Positions 52,728 to 62,374 of a DNA stretch of 64,000 nt are shown one piece after another. The translations under genes and the position numbers were made by a program. The DNA is taken from positions 89,127 to 153,126 of the forward strand of contig NZ_JACJUV010000004.1 of assembly GCF_014218805.1 (NCBI RefSeq), read 5' to 3'. Every line of letters begins with the position of its first letter. Within the stretch, counting starts at the first letter, position 1. The stretch comes from Teredinibacter franksiae (GTDB lineage: Bacteria > Pseudomonadota > Gammaproteobacteria > Pseudomonadales > Cellvibrionaceae). The notes under the pieces are model-generated. The model had not been told where the DNA came from. It ran no database searches and saw nothing but the letters and a program-made list of their open reading frames with translations.

Positions 52728-54677
52728 CTAATCGCTAGTATCACGCGCCTTGGTGATTTCAGGCGTGTTATATAGGCGTAGAGCAGGTTTGTCAGCCTCC
52801 AGCTGCTCGGCTGCAGGTGAGGCCGGCAGTACTTGCAACTGTATTTGGCTCGGCTGTTGTTGAATTGGCTTTACTTTAATCTGCTCTGGGGTTAGCACCT
52901 GATTTTCACTAAACCTTTCCAATTGTATACGTGTACTTTTAAGTTGACGTTCAACAAACTTTTTATCCACCTCCAAAATATCCGGAGAAACGCGTTCATT
53001 CAACTGTGGATTTTCGATTGAGGTTGGTGACAAAAGGGCTTTTTCAGGTTTTTGACGTATCTGGTAAACAGCATCCAGCATTATCAAGTTTTTTTGCTGC
53101 TTTTCTGTATTCGCCCGCTCTTTAAGTTCGCCAATCATTTTTTCTGCGGATTTTAGTCGGTTTGCATCAAGGTAGGCTTTGCCTGCTTCGGCATAAAGCG
53201 CAGCCACGTTCTTTTCCGACCCACGTACACTGCAATGCTGAGCATTAAAACCTTGGTCGCAGGTTTCCGCCAAGCTTTTAATAACGGTGGGTAAGGGTTG
53301 ATACATTTCTCCTTTCTCGTAGCGTTTGTCTGCAACAATAACGGCATTAGAAAGCTGGAATTTCGCGTTCATATATTTCTCGCTTTCGTCTTCCAGATCT
53401 GGTCTTTGCTTGTATATCATGCCCAGTATGGTGTGGTGTTTTTGTATGGCTTGCCAATCCTTCATCTCGTAGGCTTTTGTCTTACTAGCAAACAAAGAGC
53501 GCACCAAGGTTTTGAACCGTTTGTTATCGGGATCAATTTTTGGGTGTCGGTAATAGAGTGCAGCCAATTCTGAGTAAAAATCCAGCCTCACCACGTCAAG
53601 GCCTTTTAAGTCTGCGACCATAGTGTATTGCTCAAACTTGGGGATAAAATTATTCAGTGCCTGCTCCCAGGCTGTGGCCACGCGAGATGGGTTAGCATTG
53701 CGTTCTAAGGTTTTAAAGCCCCAGTCTAATATTAGATAGGAAACAGCCTGACGGTATAGCGGGCGACTGCCAACATAAGCGTGTATGTCGCCCACATAGC
53801 CTGTTTTGTAAAAGCGGACTATTTCTCGCGTAGATTTTTCTAGTGGCCGCGGGTTAACACCAATTTTAACGTAAGCCTTGTTTAAATCGGTGGTAAAACG
53901 CTGAAACGATGCCATATTAAACGTGTGCGTTATAGCCGAAAGCGTTAGCCAATCGTTGTAAATATCGGACAACTCTTGTTCTGTAGCAATTGAGTGCGGA
54001 ATGTTTACTAGTAGGGCCACCTGTTCTTCCCTTAGTGCCTGCAGGTGAATTGGGTCATCCTGCCATTCTACTAATAGTCGTTGAATCAAACGTTCACGCC
54101 GGCTTTCCTTCATATTTTTTAGTGCAGATAGAATGCGGGGTTTACCGATGTTACACGGCTCAGTGTGCTCACACGCGCTAGTGTAAAGTTTGATGGCGTA
54201 ATTAGGGTTTTGCGCACTAATTAGGTCACCGCCTGTTATTAGTAGACGTGCTTTTGTGTCTTTGTCTATTGTGGACTCGGCCGCTTTTACGTACAGCGGT
54301 GTGGCATCGTATTCACGCTGCTCTTTTCGCAGAAGGTTGGTGATGTTTTTAAGCGCGGCACGGTTATCGGGTTTTAGGATTAGCGCGTTACGGTAGTGTT
54401 TTTCGGCTTGCGCAATGAGCGAAGCGTTTTCGTCGGCAAGTTTTGCTATGTAGTAACCCATACTAAACTCGCCTAGAAATAGGCATTCGGAATTTGCCTT
54501 ACATTCTGGTGAGTCCTGAGCCCGTTCCAATTGTGATAATACTCGCCTAGGGTTATCTGTGTTTGTGTTGGCTTGCAGTAAAGCCTTAACCGGGTTTTCC
54601 AAAGTATTTTGTGCCGATAGCTCACCGCTTACTAAGAGAATGACGGTAAATAATGTACTTAAAGTGGACTTGTACAT
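52728..54677 (-). CDS. Exported TPR-repeat protein
   Basis: 649 residues with a signal peptide (MYKSTLSTLFTVILLVSGEL, then SAQ). Helical repeats include AEKHYRNALILKPDNRAALK and others consistent with TPR units up to about residue 530. The C-terminal 120 residues are Pro/Gln-rich (QIKVKPIQQQPSQIQLQVLP). It is the last gene of a three-gene minus-strand operon and begins two bases after the preceding stop. It probably scaffolds a periplasmic or outer-membrane complex with the two upstream products; the complex is not identified. Confidence 0.78.
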   Translation of the reverse strand: MYKSTLSTLFTVILLVSGELSAQNTLENPVKALLQANTNTDNPRRVLSQLERAQDSPECKANSECLFLGEFSMGYYIAKLADENASLIAQAEKHYRNALILKPDNRAALKNITNLLRKEQREYDATPLYVKAAESTIDKDTKARLLITGGDLISAQNPNYAIKLYTSACEHTEPCNIGKPRILSALKNMKESRRERLIQRLLVEWQDDPIHLQALREEQVALLVNIPHSIATEQELSDIYNDWLTLSAITHTFNMASFQRFTTDLNKAYVKIGVNPRPLEKSTREIVRFYKTGYVGDIHAYVGSRPLYRQAVSYLILDWGFKTLERNANPSRVATAWEQALNNFIPKFEQYTMVADLKGLDVVRLDFYSELAALYYRHPKIDPDNKRFKTLVRSLFASKTKAYEMKDWQAIQKHHTILGMIYKQRPDLEDESEKYMNAKFQLSNAVIVADKRYEKGEMYQPLPTVIKSLAETCDQGFNAQHCSVRGSEKNVAALYAEAGKAYLDANRLKSAEKMIGELKERANTEKQQKNLIMLDAVYQIRQKPEKALLSPTSIENPQLNERVSPDILEVDKKFVERQLKSTRIQLERFSENQVLTPEQIKVKPIQQQPSQIQLQVLPASPAAEQLEADKPALRLYNTPEITKARDTSD

Positions 54678-54679
54678 AG

Positions 54680-55522
54680 CTACCTCCCAACCATTAACGG
54701 CGAAACATTTCCGTCATTGTCATTTTCTCTGGAACAGTCTGTTAGTGCTGCGTAACGAAAAACAAAGGCCTCAACAAAAACACTGTCGTTTTCGGCGGGG
54801 TTATTCGGGTCAATGCCAGAAATTTGATTAAGGGCACTAACATCGCGAATTTCGCCAAAAATATGTTCATCGTAGCTGTTGGGAATAACGACGTCGGCTT
54901 CGAGTTTACGCTGTATTTCCATCCATTTACTGTTCACAATTAATACGGAATCGGGATGAAGGCATAAGTCTCGATGACTTTGAGACAATTGCCAGCCGGG
55001 TTTTGCTCCGCTTTTGTCTGGCATAAAGGTGCCTTGCTGACTAACCGGTATTTTCACCAATAATGATTCTTGTAATTGTTGATAATTACCTTCTTCCATT
55101 ATCAGGCTTAGCCTGTCGTAAAAGGGTTGCGCTTCGTAATCTAGGTCAATAAATTCTGCCGAAGAATAAAAAGCCCACTTGGCTTTGTCTTTATCTCCCT
55201 GAATCCAAGACCAGTAGAGTGAGATCGGCTGGATGTCGTTGGCTTGACTGCTGCGCAGGCGATCTAACATAACGAATAAGGTGTTGTCGTTTTCGCCGAC
55301 TGTAGAAGGCTTAAATTCAAACAGTTGGAACTCTCTCGATAACGCATTAGCAACAATGACAGCTGCTTTTGCTTCAATTTCGGCAATTTCTTGCGGTTCC
55401 AAGAATTCATGGTAGCTAGGCTCCACCACCGAAAAATGTACGTTAATGGTAGTCAGGCAAAGCGCTTCAGCACTCGCCGTTGTGAGCGCAACTACAATCA
55501 TCCACTGAAAAATCGATTTCAT
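54680..55522 (-). CDS. Exported hypothetical protein of the TPR operon
   Basis: 280 residues from ATG 55522, with AAGGAGA eight bases upstream. A signal peptide covers 1-20 (MKSIFQWMIVVALTTASAEA). The mature part has no recognised domain; Cys residues at CLHPDSV and TDCSRE could pair. It overlaps the end of the preceding (disrupted) gene by 56 bases and is followed after two bases by the TPR gene, so it is part of one operon. The IS element upstream may cut it off from the original promoter. Confidence 0.75.
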   Translation of the reverse strand: MKSIFQWMIVVALTTASAEALCLTTINVHFSVVEPSYHEFLEPQEIAEIEAKAAVIVANALSREFQLFEFKPSTVGENDNTLFVMLDRLRSSQANDIQPISLYWSWIQGDKDKAKWAFYSSAEFIDLDYEAQPFYDRLSLIMEEGNYQQLQESLLVKIPVSQQGTFMPDKSGAKPGWQLSQSHRDLCLHPDSVLIVNSKWMEIQRKLEADVVIPNSYDEHIFGEIRDVSALNQISGIDPNNPAENDSVFVEAFVFRYAALTDCSRENDNDGNVSPLMVGR

Positions 55523-55973
55523 CCGGTTTTTCTCCTTGAGTAAAAGCGGGTGTTAGGAATACATCAAAAATGGGTTTGTCTGGCATGTTGAACTGATGGT
55601 GAACGCGCAGTTCATTTTTGTAATTAAAGAGCGCCAACTGAAAATTTTGCCCTGGTTGAAAATACTGATCTCCAATTGTAACGGGGTTAAGCCAACTGTA
55701 GAGATGTTTTGCCTTAAGGGCTGCATTTGCTCGCGCGTCTTCCTGCGCAATGCTGTTGAGGTTGGCTGCGTCGTATGTAAGGTTCCAATAACTTAGCTCG
55801 TTTGCGCCAGGCATGCGTGGCCAACCAACGGAAAACGCCTTACCCGGCTCACGAATACTGGCAAGCCTACACCAATGGTCGGTTTGTTTTTTGTAAATTG
55901 CGAGGGTTCCGCATTTCTTTTTATTGCCTTTACATAATCTTAGATACTTTGCGTACCCGCCATCCAAGCGTAC

Positions 55974-57056
55974 TAGCGGGCCACTAAAAAACAATACATT
56001 TCATTTGAAACCTGTATAATTGAAGTCATGAAAAATGACGCAAGAAAACTTAGTACAGAAGAGCAGCATTTAGTTCGCAAGATAGCCGTGCAGCGAGTGC
56101 ATGATGGTGAAAGTGCGGCCGAAGTGACACGCAGTTTTGGTCTTGGAAGCCGAACAATTTTCACTTGGTTGCGTTTAGCGCGTGAAAAAGGAATTGAAGC
56201 TCTGGCTCCCAAGGCGCGCACTGGACGCAATCGAACACTATCCGATCTTGAAGAGCAAGAAATAAAGAGGTGGATAATCGGCGGAGATCCTAGGCAGCAT
56301 GGGTTTGATTTTGGTTTGTGGACACGCCAAATTGTTGCTGATTTAATTCTTGAACGGTTTGGCGTTACCCTAAGCATTTCCGGTGTCGGTAAAATTCTGC
56401 ATCGCTTGGGCTTGACGCCACAAAAACCGCTACGTAGAGCTTATGAGCGGGACGAGAAAGCGGTGCAAGAATGGGTTGACGACGTCTACCCTAAAGTTAG
56501 GGCATACGCTAAAAAGAAAGGGGCTGAGATATTTTGGTTGGATGAAGCCACTATTCGTTCTGATGATCCTTTACAGCGTACCTGGGGTGAAAAAGGAAAG
56601 ACACCTGTCGTCAGAACAAGCGGTCAAAGACAGGCCATTAATGCGATCTCAGCGTTATCAAATAAGGGGGGCTTTTGGTATCACGTTTTTGACGGAAAAT
56701 TTAATGCGGATAAATGTATTGAATGCTTAAAAAGTTTCCAAAAAGGCCGTAACCACCCCGTCATACTTATCGTTGATGGGCATCCCGTACATAAATCAAA
56801 GAAGGTCACGGACTATATTGAAACACTTGAAGGAAAAATTGAAATGGTGTTTCTACCACCGTACGCACCGGATTTAAACCCAGACGAGCTTGTGTGGAAT
56901 CAGGTGAGAAATATCGGCACATCAAAAAAGCCACTCAAGAAGGGGGAATCACTAAAGAATCGTGCCGTTTTAGATTTGGAAAGTATCAAACGGGATAAGG
57001 CCCTGATTAAATCGTTTTTTCAAGAGGCAACTGTATCGTTTGCTGCTGCCTAGGTA
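55974..57056 (+). mobile_element. IS630-family insertion sequence with TA target duplication
   Basis: The element spans 55976-57054 (1,079 bp), flanked by TA at 55974-55975 and 57055-57056. The ends align in exact register as imperfect 26-bp inverted repeats (about 16 of 26 identical), with a shared core AAAC(A/G)ATACA. TA duplication is the IS630/Tc1 hallmark. Restoration of the interrupted reading frame confirms the boundaries. One intact transposase gene fills it. Confidence 0.9.
56028..57053 (+). CDS. IS630-family DDE transposase
   Basis: 341 residues with no frameshift. The N-terminal HTH domains (about 10-130) include SAAEVTRSFGLGSRTIFTWL. The catalytic triad is D172 (FWLDEATIR), D250 (IVDGHPVHKSKKV) and E287 (APDLNPDELVW). 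The stop codon lies inside the right terminal repeat. A TATAAT at 56015-56020 sits seven bases before the ATG, which would make a leaderless or very short transcript. The element looks complete and could be active. Confidence 0.95.
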   Translation: MKNDARKLSTEEQHLVRKIAVQRVHDGESAAEVTRSFGLGSRTIFTWLRLAREKGIEALAPKARTGRNRTLSDLEEQEIKRWIIGGDPRQHGFDFGLWTRQIVADLILERFGVTLSISGVGKILHRLGLTPQKPLRRAYERDEKAVQEWVDDVYPKVRAYAKKKGAEIFWLDEATIRSDDPLQRTWGEKGKTPVVRTSGQRQAINAISALSNKGGFWYHVFDGKFNADKCIECLKSFQKGRNHPVILIVDGHPVHKSKKVTDYIETLEGKIEMVFLPPYAPDLNPDELVWNQVRNIGTSKKPLKKGESLKNRAVLDLESIKRDKALIKSFFQEATVSFAAA

Positions 57057-57751
57057 GTATGTATAAGGTTGGTGTGCGGTCGAGGTCGGCCTCTACGTTT
57101 ACCGTAGTGCTTACAAGCGGGTAGACCATTACCGTTTTAGGCTGAAAGCCAGGGGATGCTATTCGATAATGACTACCAAACGGATTCACCGTAAGCCAAG
57201 TGTGCGTAGCGTCTTTACTGACTGGTATATACTGGCTACTGACGTCGGAACCTTCACTGATGCGTATGCCATTTGTTGCGGTAGAGGGCAATACGGTAAT
57301 GGACGATTTTACACTCAATACCACCAGCGCAATGCCATAACAAAAGACTATCACAGAGGGTTTAGCAAGAAGATTTAGGAGTGCCCGCATGACTTGCGTA
57401 AGTAGTGTTTGGTGGGTGGTGTTTTGTAATTTTTCGAGTGAAGCCAAAAAGCCAATAGCAAAAACGCCTATGCCGCCGCGTGTCGCTAAATCTACTACCG
57501 ATTGCCCGGTATGCTGCAAAAACCACAAGTTTACAATGGCGTATAAAACAGCGATTGCAACGAGGTGGCCTAAGGGAAGAGAGGGCGCTTGGCTTTTGGG
57601 CGAATCCATTGCTTTGCCGGTGTTCAAAGTTTAATCGGAGCTATGCATCTGGTTAGCCTTAGAGTGCAACCAGAAGGGGAGCATATCGTTAGAGTTTGGG
57701 CGATGCAAGGTGGTTACCCCTAGAATCCCTTGCCAACACTGGAGTGTCTGC

Positions 57752-58228
57752 TTGAAACGTAATATTGTCCCGCCACCGGTATATCTACTGTTGTTTTGTG
57801 GGTTTGCATGGCTAATAGATGCACATTTGATTATTGGGGAATGGGTGGTCGAACAGCCTTCTTTTATGCACACCACCCGCAAGTTAGTGTGCGCGGTGTT
57901 ACTGCTGACCGGGCTTGGCTTGGATATTCGCTCAATAGTGCAATTTTTGGCGGCTCGAACATCTTTTAACCCGCTAAACGTGAACAACAATCGTGTGCTT
58001 GTAACCACCGGTTTCTATCGTTATACACGTAACCCTATGTACCTGGGGCTTATTACACTGCTGCTGGCTTGGGTCGTTTACCTTGGTAATTATATTGGCC
58101 TTATACTGATACCCTTTCTGATGTGGGTTTTAACGCGGTTGCAAATCATCCCTGAAGAGCAGGCCCTCGCACGCATATTTGGTGCGCAATACTTAAACTA
58201 CAAAAATAGGGTTCGGCGCTGGCTGTAG
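57752..58228 (+). CDS. Isoprenylcysteine/phospholipid methyltransferase-like membrane protein
   Basis: About 158 residues. TTG 57752 is preferred, with GGAG eight bases upstream; the frame extends to GTG 57710. It has about four transmembrane segments. The C-terminal signature TGFYRYTRNPMYLGLI and EEQALARIFGAQYLNYKNRV is the ICMT/PEMT SAM-binding pattern. In bacteria, such proteins methylate lipids or unknown small substrates at the inner membrane. It stands between the IS-interrupted operon and the M2 peptidase gene. Confidence 0.82.
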   Translation: MKRNIVPPPVYLLLFCGFAWLIDAHLIIGEWVVEQPSFMHTTRKLVCAVLLLTGLGLDIRSIVQFLAARTSFNPLNVNNNRVLVTTGFYRYTRNPMYLGLITLLLAWVVYLGNYIGLILIPFLMWVLTRLQIIPEEQALARIFGAQYLNYKNRVRRWL

Positions 58229-58348
58229 CTTTAGGCTTTTAGTTTATGGTGGTTCAAAATGCCAATTAGGCAACCGGTATATAGGCCTTGGGTCTATTGC
58301 AGCGTATACTTTATTTCGCCATTACTTAAGTCTGGGGGAGTTGTGAAA

Positions 58349-60160
58349 ATGAGAGAACTTAAATTTAGACTGTTCATTTTGTGCTTTATAGCCGTGTTTT
58401 TTTCTGGATGCGAACAAAGTGCTACTCCAGTTTACAACCAGCAAACAGCCGATGCTTTTTTAGCTGAGGCAGAAGTAGAACTGGAAGACGCCCAAATCTT
58501 TGCTGCTCATGCGGCCTGGCTGGCAGCAACCTATATCAATATGGACAGCCAACTCGTTGAAGCTCGCGCAAACAAAGAGCTTACCCTTAAAGTTGTTAAG
58601 TACGCCATGCAGGTAAAAAATTGGCAAAACGCCGACTTGTCTGCACAAACGCGGCGTAAACTTGATGCGTTACGATCCGGCTTGTCTTTCCCTTCACCTA
58701 ATGATGAGGCTCTGGCGGCTGAGCTGTCGGAAATTGGCTCAAAAATGCAGGCCATGTACGGTGAGGGAAAATATTGCAAACAGTCGGGCGAGTGCCTAAG
58801 CCTTACCCAAATGGCTAATATTTTTGCCACCTCTAACGACGCAGCGCTGTTACAAGAGTTGTGGGCTGGCTGGCGAGACGTTTCACCACCAATGCGCCCC
58901 ATGTATGAGCGCCAGGTAGAAATTGCCAACGCCGGGGCGCAGGACCTGGGCTATGAAAACCTTTCTGTTATGTGGCGCTCCAAGTACGATATGCCCGCGG
59001 ACGTATTCGCAGCCGATTTAGACGCACAATGGAACAAGGTAAAGCCGCTATATGAGGCTTTACACTGCCACGTGCGCGCGTCACTTAACCGTGCATATGG
59101 AGAAGATGTCGCTCCCCTTAGCGGTAAAATTCCAGCCCACCTGCTAGGTAATATGTGGGCACAAACGTGGGGAAATATAGTTGACAAGGTAAAGCCACAG
59201 TCTGATAGCCGTAGTAGCTACGACCTTAATGAGCTTTTACACAGTAAAGAGGTAAGCGAACTTGAGATGGTTCGTTTTGGTGAAGGTTTTTTTTCGTCTT
59301 TAGGGTTTGATCCGTTACCGCAGACCTTCTGGGATCGTTCGCAGCTTCTTCAACCTCAAGACCGAGAGGTGGTATGCCACGCCAGCGCGTGGAATCTTGA
59401 CGACAAAGACGACCTGCGCATAAAAATGTGTATCCAAACCAATGCCGAAGATTTTCAAACGATACACCATGAACTCGGCCACAACTATTATCAGCGTGCC
59501 TATAAGCACCAACCCATTTTCTTTAGAGGAAGTGCAAACGATGGCTTTCATGAAGCTGTGGGCGATACCGTTGCACTCTCCATTACACCGAGCTATCTCG
59601 TGGATGTAGGCCTCTTAGATGAAGAGCCTCCCGCAGGGGAAGATTTAGACTATTTGTTGGCGCAGGCGCTGGACAAAATAGCTTTTCTACCCTTTGGTTT
59701 GTTGGTTGATAAATGGCGCTGGCAAGTGTTCAACGGTGAAGTAGCGCCTGTCGACTACAACAAAGCCTGGTGGGCACTACGTGAAGAGTATCAGGGCATA
59801 GTGGCACCGGTTGCACGTAACGAGTCTAATTTCGACCCAGGCGCAAAATTCCATATTCCCGGAAATACGCCCTACACACGTTATTTTCTCGCTTTTATAC
59901 AGCAGTTCCAGTTTCACCGTGCGCTGTGTGAAACCGCCGGTTACGAAGGGCCATTGCACCGTTGTTCTATATACGGCAATAAAGACGCCGGGGAAAAATT
60001 GCAGGCGATGATGGAGATGGGCAGTAGCCGACCCTGGCAAGAGGCTATGCAAGCGCTAACAGGGCAGCAGGCACTAGATGCATCGGCCATAGTGGATTAC
60101 TTTCAGCCTGTTAAAGTGTGGCTAGATGAACAAAATAAAGATAGGCAGTGTGGCTGGTAA
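58349..60160 (+). CDS. M2-family peptidyl-dipeptidase (ACE-like) lipoprotein
   Basis: 603 residues from ATG 58349, with GGGGAG eight bases upstream. The lipobox FFSGC anchors it to a membrane. Zinc site HELGH at 374-378 in TIHHELGHNYYQRAY, and the third ligand E402 in DGFHEAVGDT, match angiotensin-converting enzyme. MWRSKYDM, CHASAWNLDDKDDLRIKMC and YTRYFLAFIQQFQFHRALC are further family landmarks. It removes C-terminal dipeptides from peptides in the periplasm. A POT dipeptide transporter is encoded convergently next to it, which fits peptide scavenging. Confidence 0.93.
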   Translation: MRELKFRLFILCFIAVFFSGCEQSATPVYNQQTADAFLAEAEVELEDAQIFAAHAAWLAATYINMDSQLVEARANKELTLKVVKYAMQVKNWQNADLSAQTRRKLDALRSGLSFPSPNDEALAAELSEIGSKMQAMYGEGKYCKQSGECLSLTQMANIFATSNDAALLQELWAGWRDVSPPMRPMYERQVEIANAGAQDLGYENLSVMWRSKYDMPADVFAADLDAQWNKVKPLYEALHCHVRASLNRAYGEDVAPLSGKIPAHLLGNMWAQTWGNIVDKVKPQSDSRSSYDLNELLHSKEVSELEMVRFGEGFFSSLGFDPLPQTFWDRSQLLQPQDREVVCHASAWNLDDKDDLRIKMCIQTNAEDFQTIHHELGHNYYQRAYKHQPIFFRGSANDGFHEAVGDTVALSITPSYLVDVGLLDEEPPAGEDLDYLLAQALDKIAFLPFGLLVDKWRWQVFNGEVAPVDYNKAWWALREEYQGIVAPVARNESNFDPGAKFHIPGNTPYTRYFLAFIQQFQFHRALCETAGYEGPLHRCSIYGNKDAGEKLQAMMEMGSSRPWQEAMQALTGQQALDASAIVDYFQPVKVWLDEQNKDRQCGW

Positions 60161-60290
60161 TTTTCTTTTATGCATTTTTACGCAGCAAAGGCATTACTCA
60201 TCGGCGTTACGAAATACTCGCGGTTGGATATCTGCCTATGAGCGTTGGCGTCCGGGAATTCTAGAAATTTTTCGCATTTTCTGTTCAATT

Positions 60291-60310
60291 ACTCCCGCGA
60301 ATGCGGGAGT
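60291..60310 (+). terminator. Intrinsic terminator after the M2 peptidase gene
   Basis: ACTCCCGC pairs with GCGGGAGT around a GAAT loop and is followed by TTAGTATTTT. It lies 130 bases beyond the peptidase stop and ahead of the convergent transporter gene. Confidence 0.72.
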
Positions 60311-60491
60311 TTAGTATTTTCGCAGCCCTGTGAGGGCTTAAAGCTAGACACCCGCGTTCTCGGGTATGAGCGAGACAGGTACTGAATTTTATTGGTTCAG
60401 TACAAACACCCAATGTGCATAGATATAAGCACAAGAAACTAAAAACCACCGCAGACAGCTATGCCTCATAACGAGGCCCGAGTAATTTAAA

Positions 60492-62255
60492 TCAATGTAT
60501 TCCGCGCATTCCCTTTTTCAGAAAAGGGGATACCGCAATGACGAAAACACCCACACCTATACCAAACCACATTAATGTAGTGTAAAGCTCTGTATAGGTC
60601 GCCAGCATTTCGGCGGTAGAGGCTTTTTCTACACCAGCAGTATCTATCGAGGCCATCTTACCTATACGGGTGGAGATGGTTTCAGAAAGCGCAGTTGCCA
60701 AAAACCAAGTACCCATACTGACGCCAACCACTTTTTGTATTGCCAGTTTACTCACGGCAGATAAGCCTACCGGAGAAAGGCAAAGTTCGCCGGTGGTATG
60801 TAATAAGTAGGCAAGAACCAGCCAGATGGCCGCAACTTTTCCAGCTTCATCCGTATAATGAGCGCCTATTACCAGTGCGCCAAAACCAAGACCTGCCTGC
60901 ATAATGCCTAAACCAAACTTAACCGGTGTAGACGGTTCCAGTTGCTTTTTACTTAACCATACCCAAAGTGCCGCTAGAGGAATCGCTAGTAGCATGATAA
61001 ACCCGGCATTTAGCGAACCAAATTGTGATGCTTTAAACTCGTGGCCAGCAACGGTTCTTTCCAGCACTCTGTCAGCGTAAAAAGTCATACTGCCAGCGGA
61101 CTGTTCGAACAATGCCCAAAAAACCACGCTAGATAATATTAGAAACATTAACACAACCGTTCTGCTGTACTCGGGACTATTATTGGTTTTAAACCCGTAA
61201 ACAACAAAGATCACAAGGCCAATAAGCATTCCCCCCAATCCAAATTCTTGCCCGGTTATGGCCCACACCAGCCCACTCGCTATGCATAAGAGGGCAAGTA
61301 ATACCGCTACTTTATCGTGCCAAGTCGTTTTATGTTGATAACTAAGTGAGTAGAGAATAAGGGCAACAATGGCGACTATAAGTAAACTGTTTTGCGCTAC
61401 GTGAACAATATGTTCGTGCTGTACGAGCCACCAGAAAAATGAAAGTGACAATAATGAAACTAAATAAATTGCCCATTCGATATTTAGGGGGCCAAGAATT
61501 TTGTCTTTAAGTCGTTCTGGATCGGCAGGGTCTGCGTGGCCATATAGGAATTTTTGGCCATATAAAAAACTACATAAGCCGAATACCATACCAATTCCAG
61601 CTGCACCAAACCCGTATCGCCAGCCATAGGTTTCACCTAGCCAACCACACAACAATGTGGCTGCAAAAGACCCTATATTGATGCCCATATAATAAATGGT
61701 ATAACCCGCATCACGCCTAGGATCTTCGGTTGTGTACAAACGACCTACAATGGCCGATATGTTTGGCTTTAAGAAGCCTACACCTAGGGTAATTAACGCG
61801 AGCGCCAAAAAGAAAACGTTCAACGCACCTTTATCCTGAATAAGGACATTCTCGATATGCTCGGTACCGGCCGCTATTTGCGTACCGTTCGATAGCGTTA
61901 TGGCATTTTCCAATATTGTACCCGCCGTATATAGCTGCGCTTGCGTGCCTTCTACCGCCATTGTTGCGTGCCCTAAGGCCAACAAAATTCCACCAAAAAC
62001 TACCGCTTTACGCATACCCAAATATCTGTCGGCGAGCAGTCCTCCAATTAACGGTAGGGCGTACACCAAGCCAGCATAAGCACCAAGTACATCGTAACCG
62101 GCCGAATCAGTAAACAAATGATATTTCGTGAGATACAGCAAAAGCAGGTACTTCATGCCATAAAATGAAAACCTTTCCCACAGCTCCGTAGTGAAGCATA
62201 CGAATAAACCTTTGGGATGGCCAAAAAGTTCAGTCTGGCTGGCTGTATTAGACAA
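60492..62255 (-). CDS. POT-family proton-dependent oligopeptide transporter
   Basis: 587 residues with about 14 hydrophobic segments. The ExxER proton-coupling motif is E24, E27, R28 in ELWERFSFYG; GGLLADRYLGMRKAVVFGG and FLKPNISAIVGRLY are the PTR2 signatures. It imports di- and tripeptides with protons through the inner membrane. The longer loops between helices 6 and 7 fit the bacterial Dtp/Opt branch. It starts downstream of a TonB-receptor remnant and is convergent with a dipeptide-releasing M2 enzyme. Confidence 0.93.
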   Translation of the reverse strand: MSNTASQTELFGHPKGLFVCFTTELWERFSFYGMKYLLLLYLTKYHLFTDSAGYDVLGAYAGLVYALPLIGGLLADRYLGMRKAVVFGGILLALGHATMAVEGTQAQLYTAGTILENAITLSNGTQIAAGTEHIENVLIQDKGALNVFFLALALITLGVGFLKPNISAIVGRLYTTEDPRRDAGYTIYYMGINIGSFAATLLCGWLGETYGWRYGFGAAGIGMVFGLCSFLYGQKFLYGHADPADPERLKDKILGPLNIEWAIYLVSLLSLSFFWWLVQHEHIVHVAQNSLLIVAIVALILYSLSYQHKTTWHDKVAVLLALLCIASGLVWAITGQEFGLGGMLIGLVIFVVYGFKTNNSPEYSRTVVLMFLILSSVVFWALFEQSAGSMTFYADRVLERTVAGHEFKASQFGSLNAGFIMLLAIPLAALWVWLSKKQLEPSTPVKFGLGIMQAGLGFGALVIGAHYTDEAGKVAAIWLVLAYLLHTTGELCLSPVGLSAVSKLAIQKVVGVSMGTWFLATALSETISTRIGKMASIDTAGVEKASTAEMLATYTELYTTLMWFGIGVGVFVIAVSPFLKKGMRGIH

Positions 62256-62305
62256 GTGTGCTCTCCGGGTTGTTTCAGAATAATTTTGTTAGCTGTGCTG
62301 TTGTT

Positions 62306-62330
62306 AAAAAAAGGCCAACAACCGTTGGCC
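62306..62330 (-). terminator. Intrinsic terminator of the TonB receptor remnant
   Basis: On the minus strand GGCCAAC pairs with GTTGGCC over four bases and is followed by seven T. It lies 45 bases past the receptor's stop codon, so the original gene end is preserved. Confidence 0.8.
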
Positions 62331-62374
62331 ATTCAATTACAATCTTCTTAACCGCAGTGCCCCTAATGAGCGCA

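Larger units (their letters stand above)
55467..57627 (-). pseudogene. Membrane protein gene interrupted by IS630-family element
   Basis: The 5' part (57627 to 57057, about 190 codons) encodes an N-terminus with three hydrophobic segments (LVAIAVLYAIVNLWFLQ; GIGVFAIGFLASL; VIVFCYGIALVVL) and then a soluble part ending DLDRTPTLYI. The 3' part (55975 to 55467) resumes with LVRLDGGYAKYLRLCKGNKK and runs to a Cys-rich end. Removing 55976-57054 plus one TA joins the two halves in one frame of 359 codons. The product was probably a membrane-anchored periplasmic protein, first in an operon with the 280-aa and TPR proteins. No family is recognised. Confidence 0.88.

Noticed and set aside
57631..58008. 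125-codon minus-strand frame opposite the methyltransferase
   Set aside because: The plus-strand gene has clear ICMT/PEMT motifs; this frame has none.
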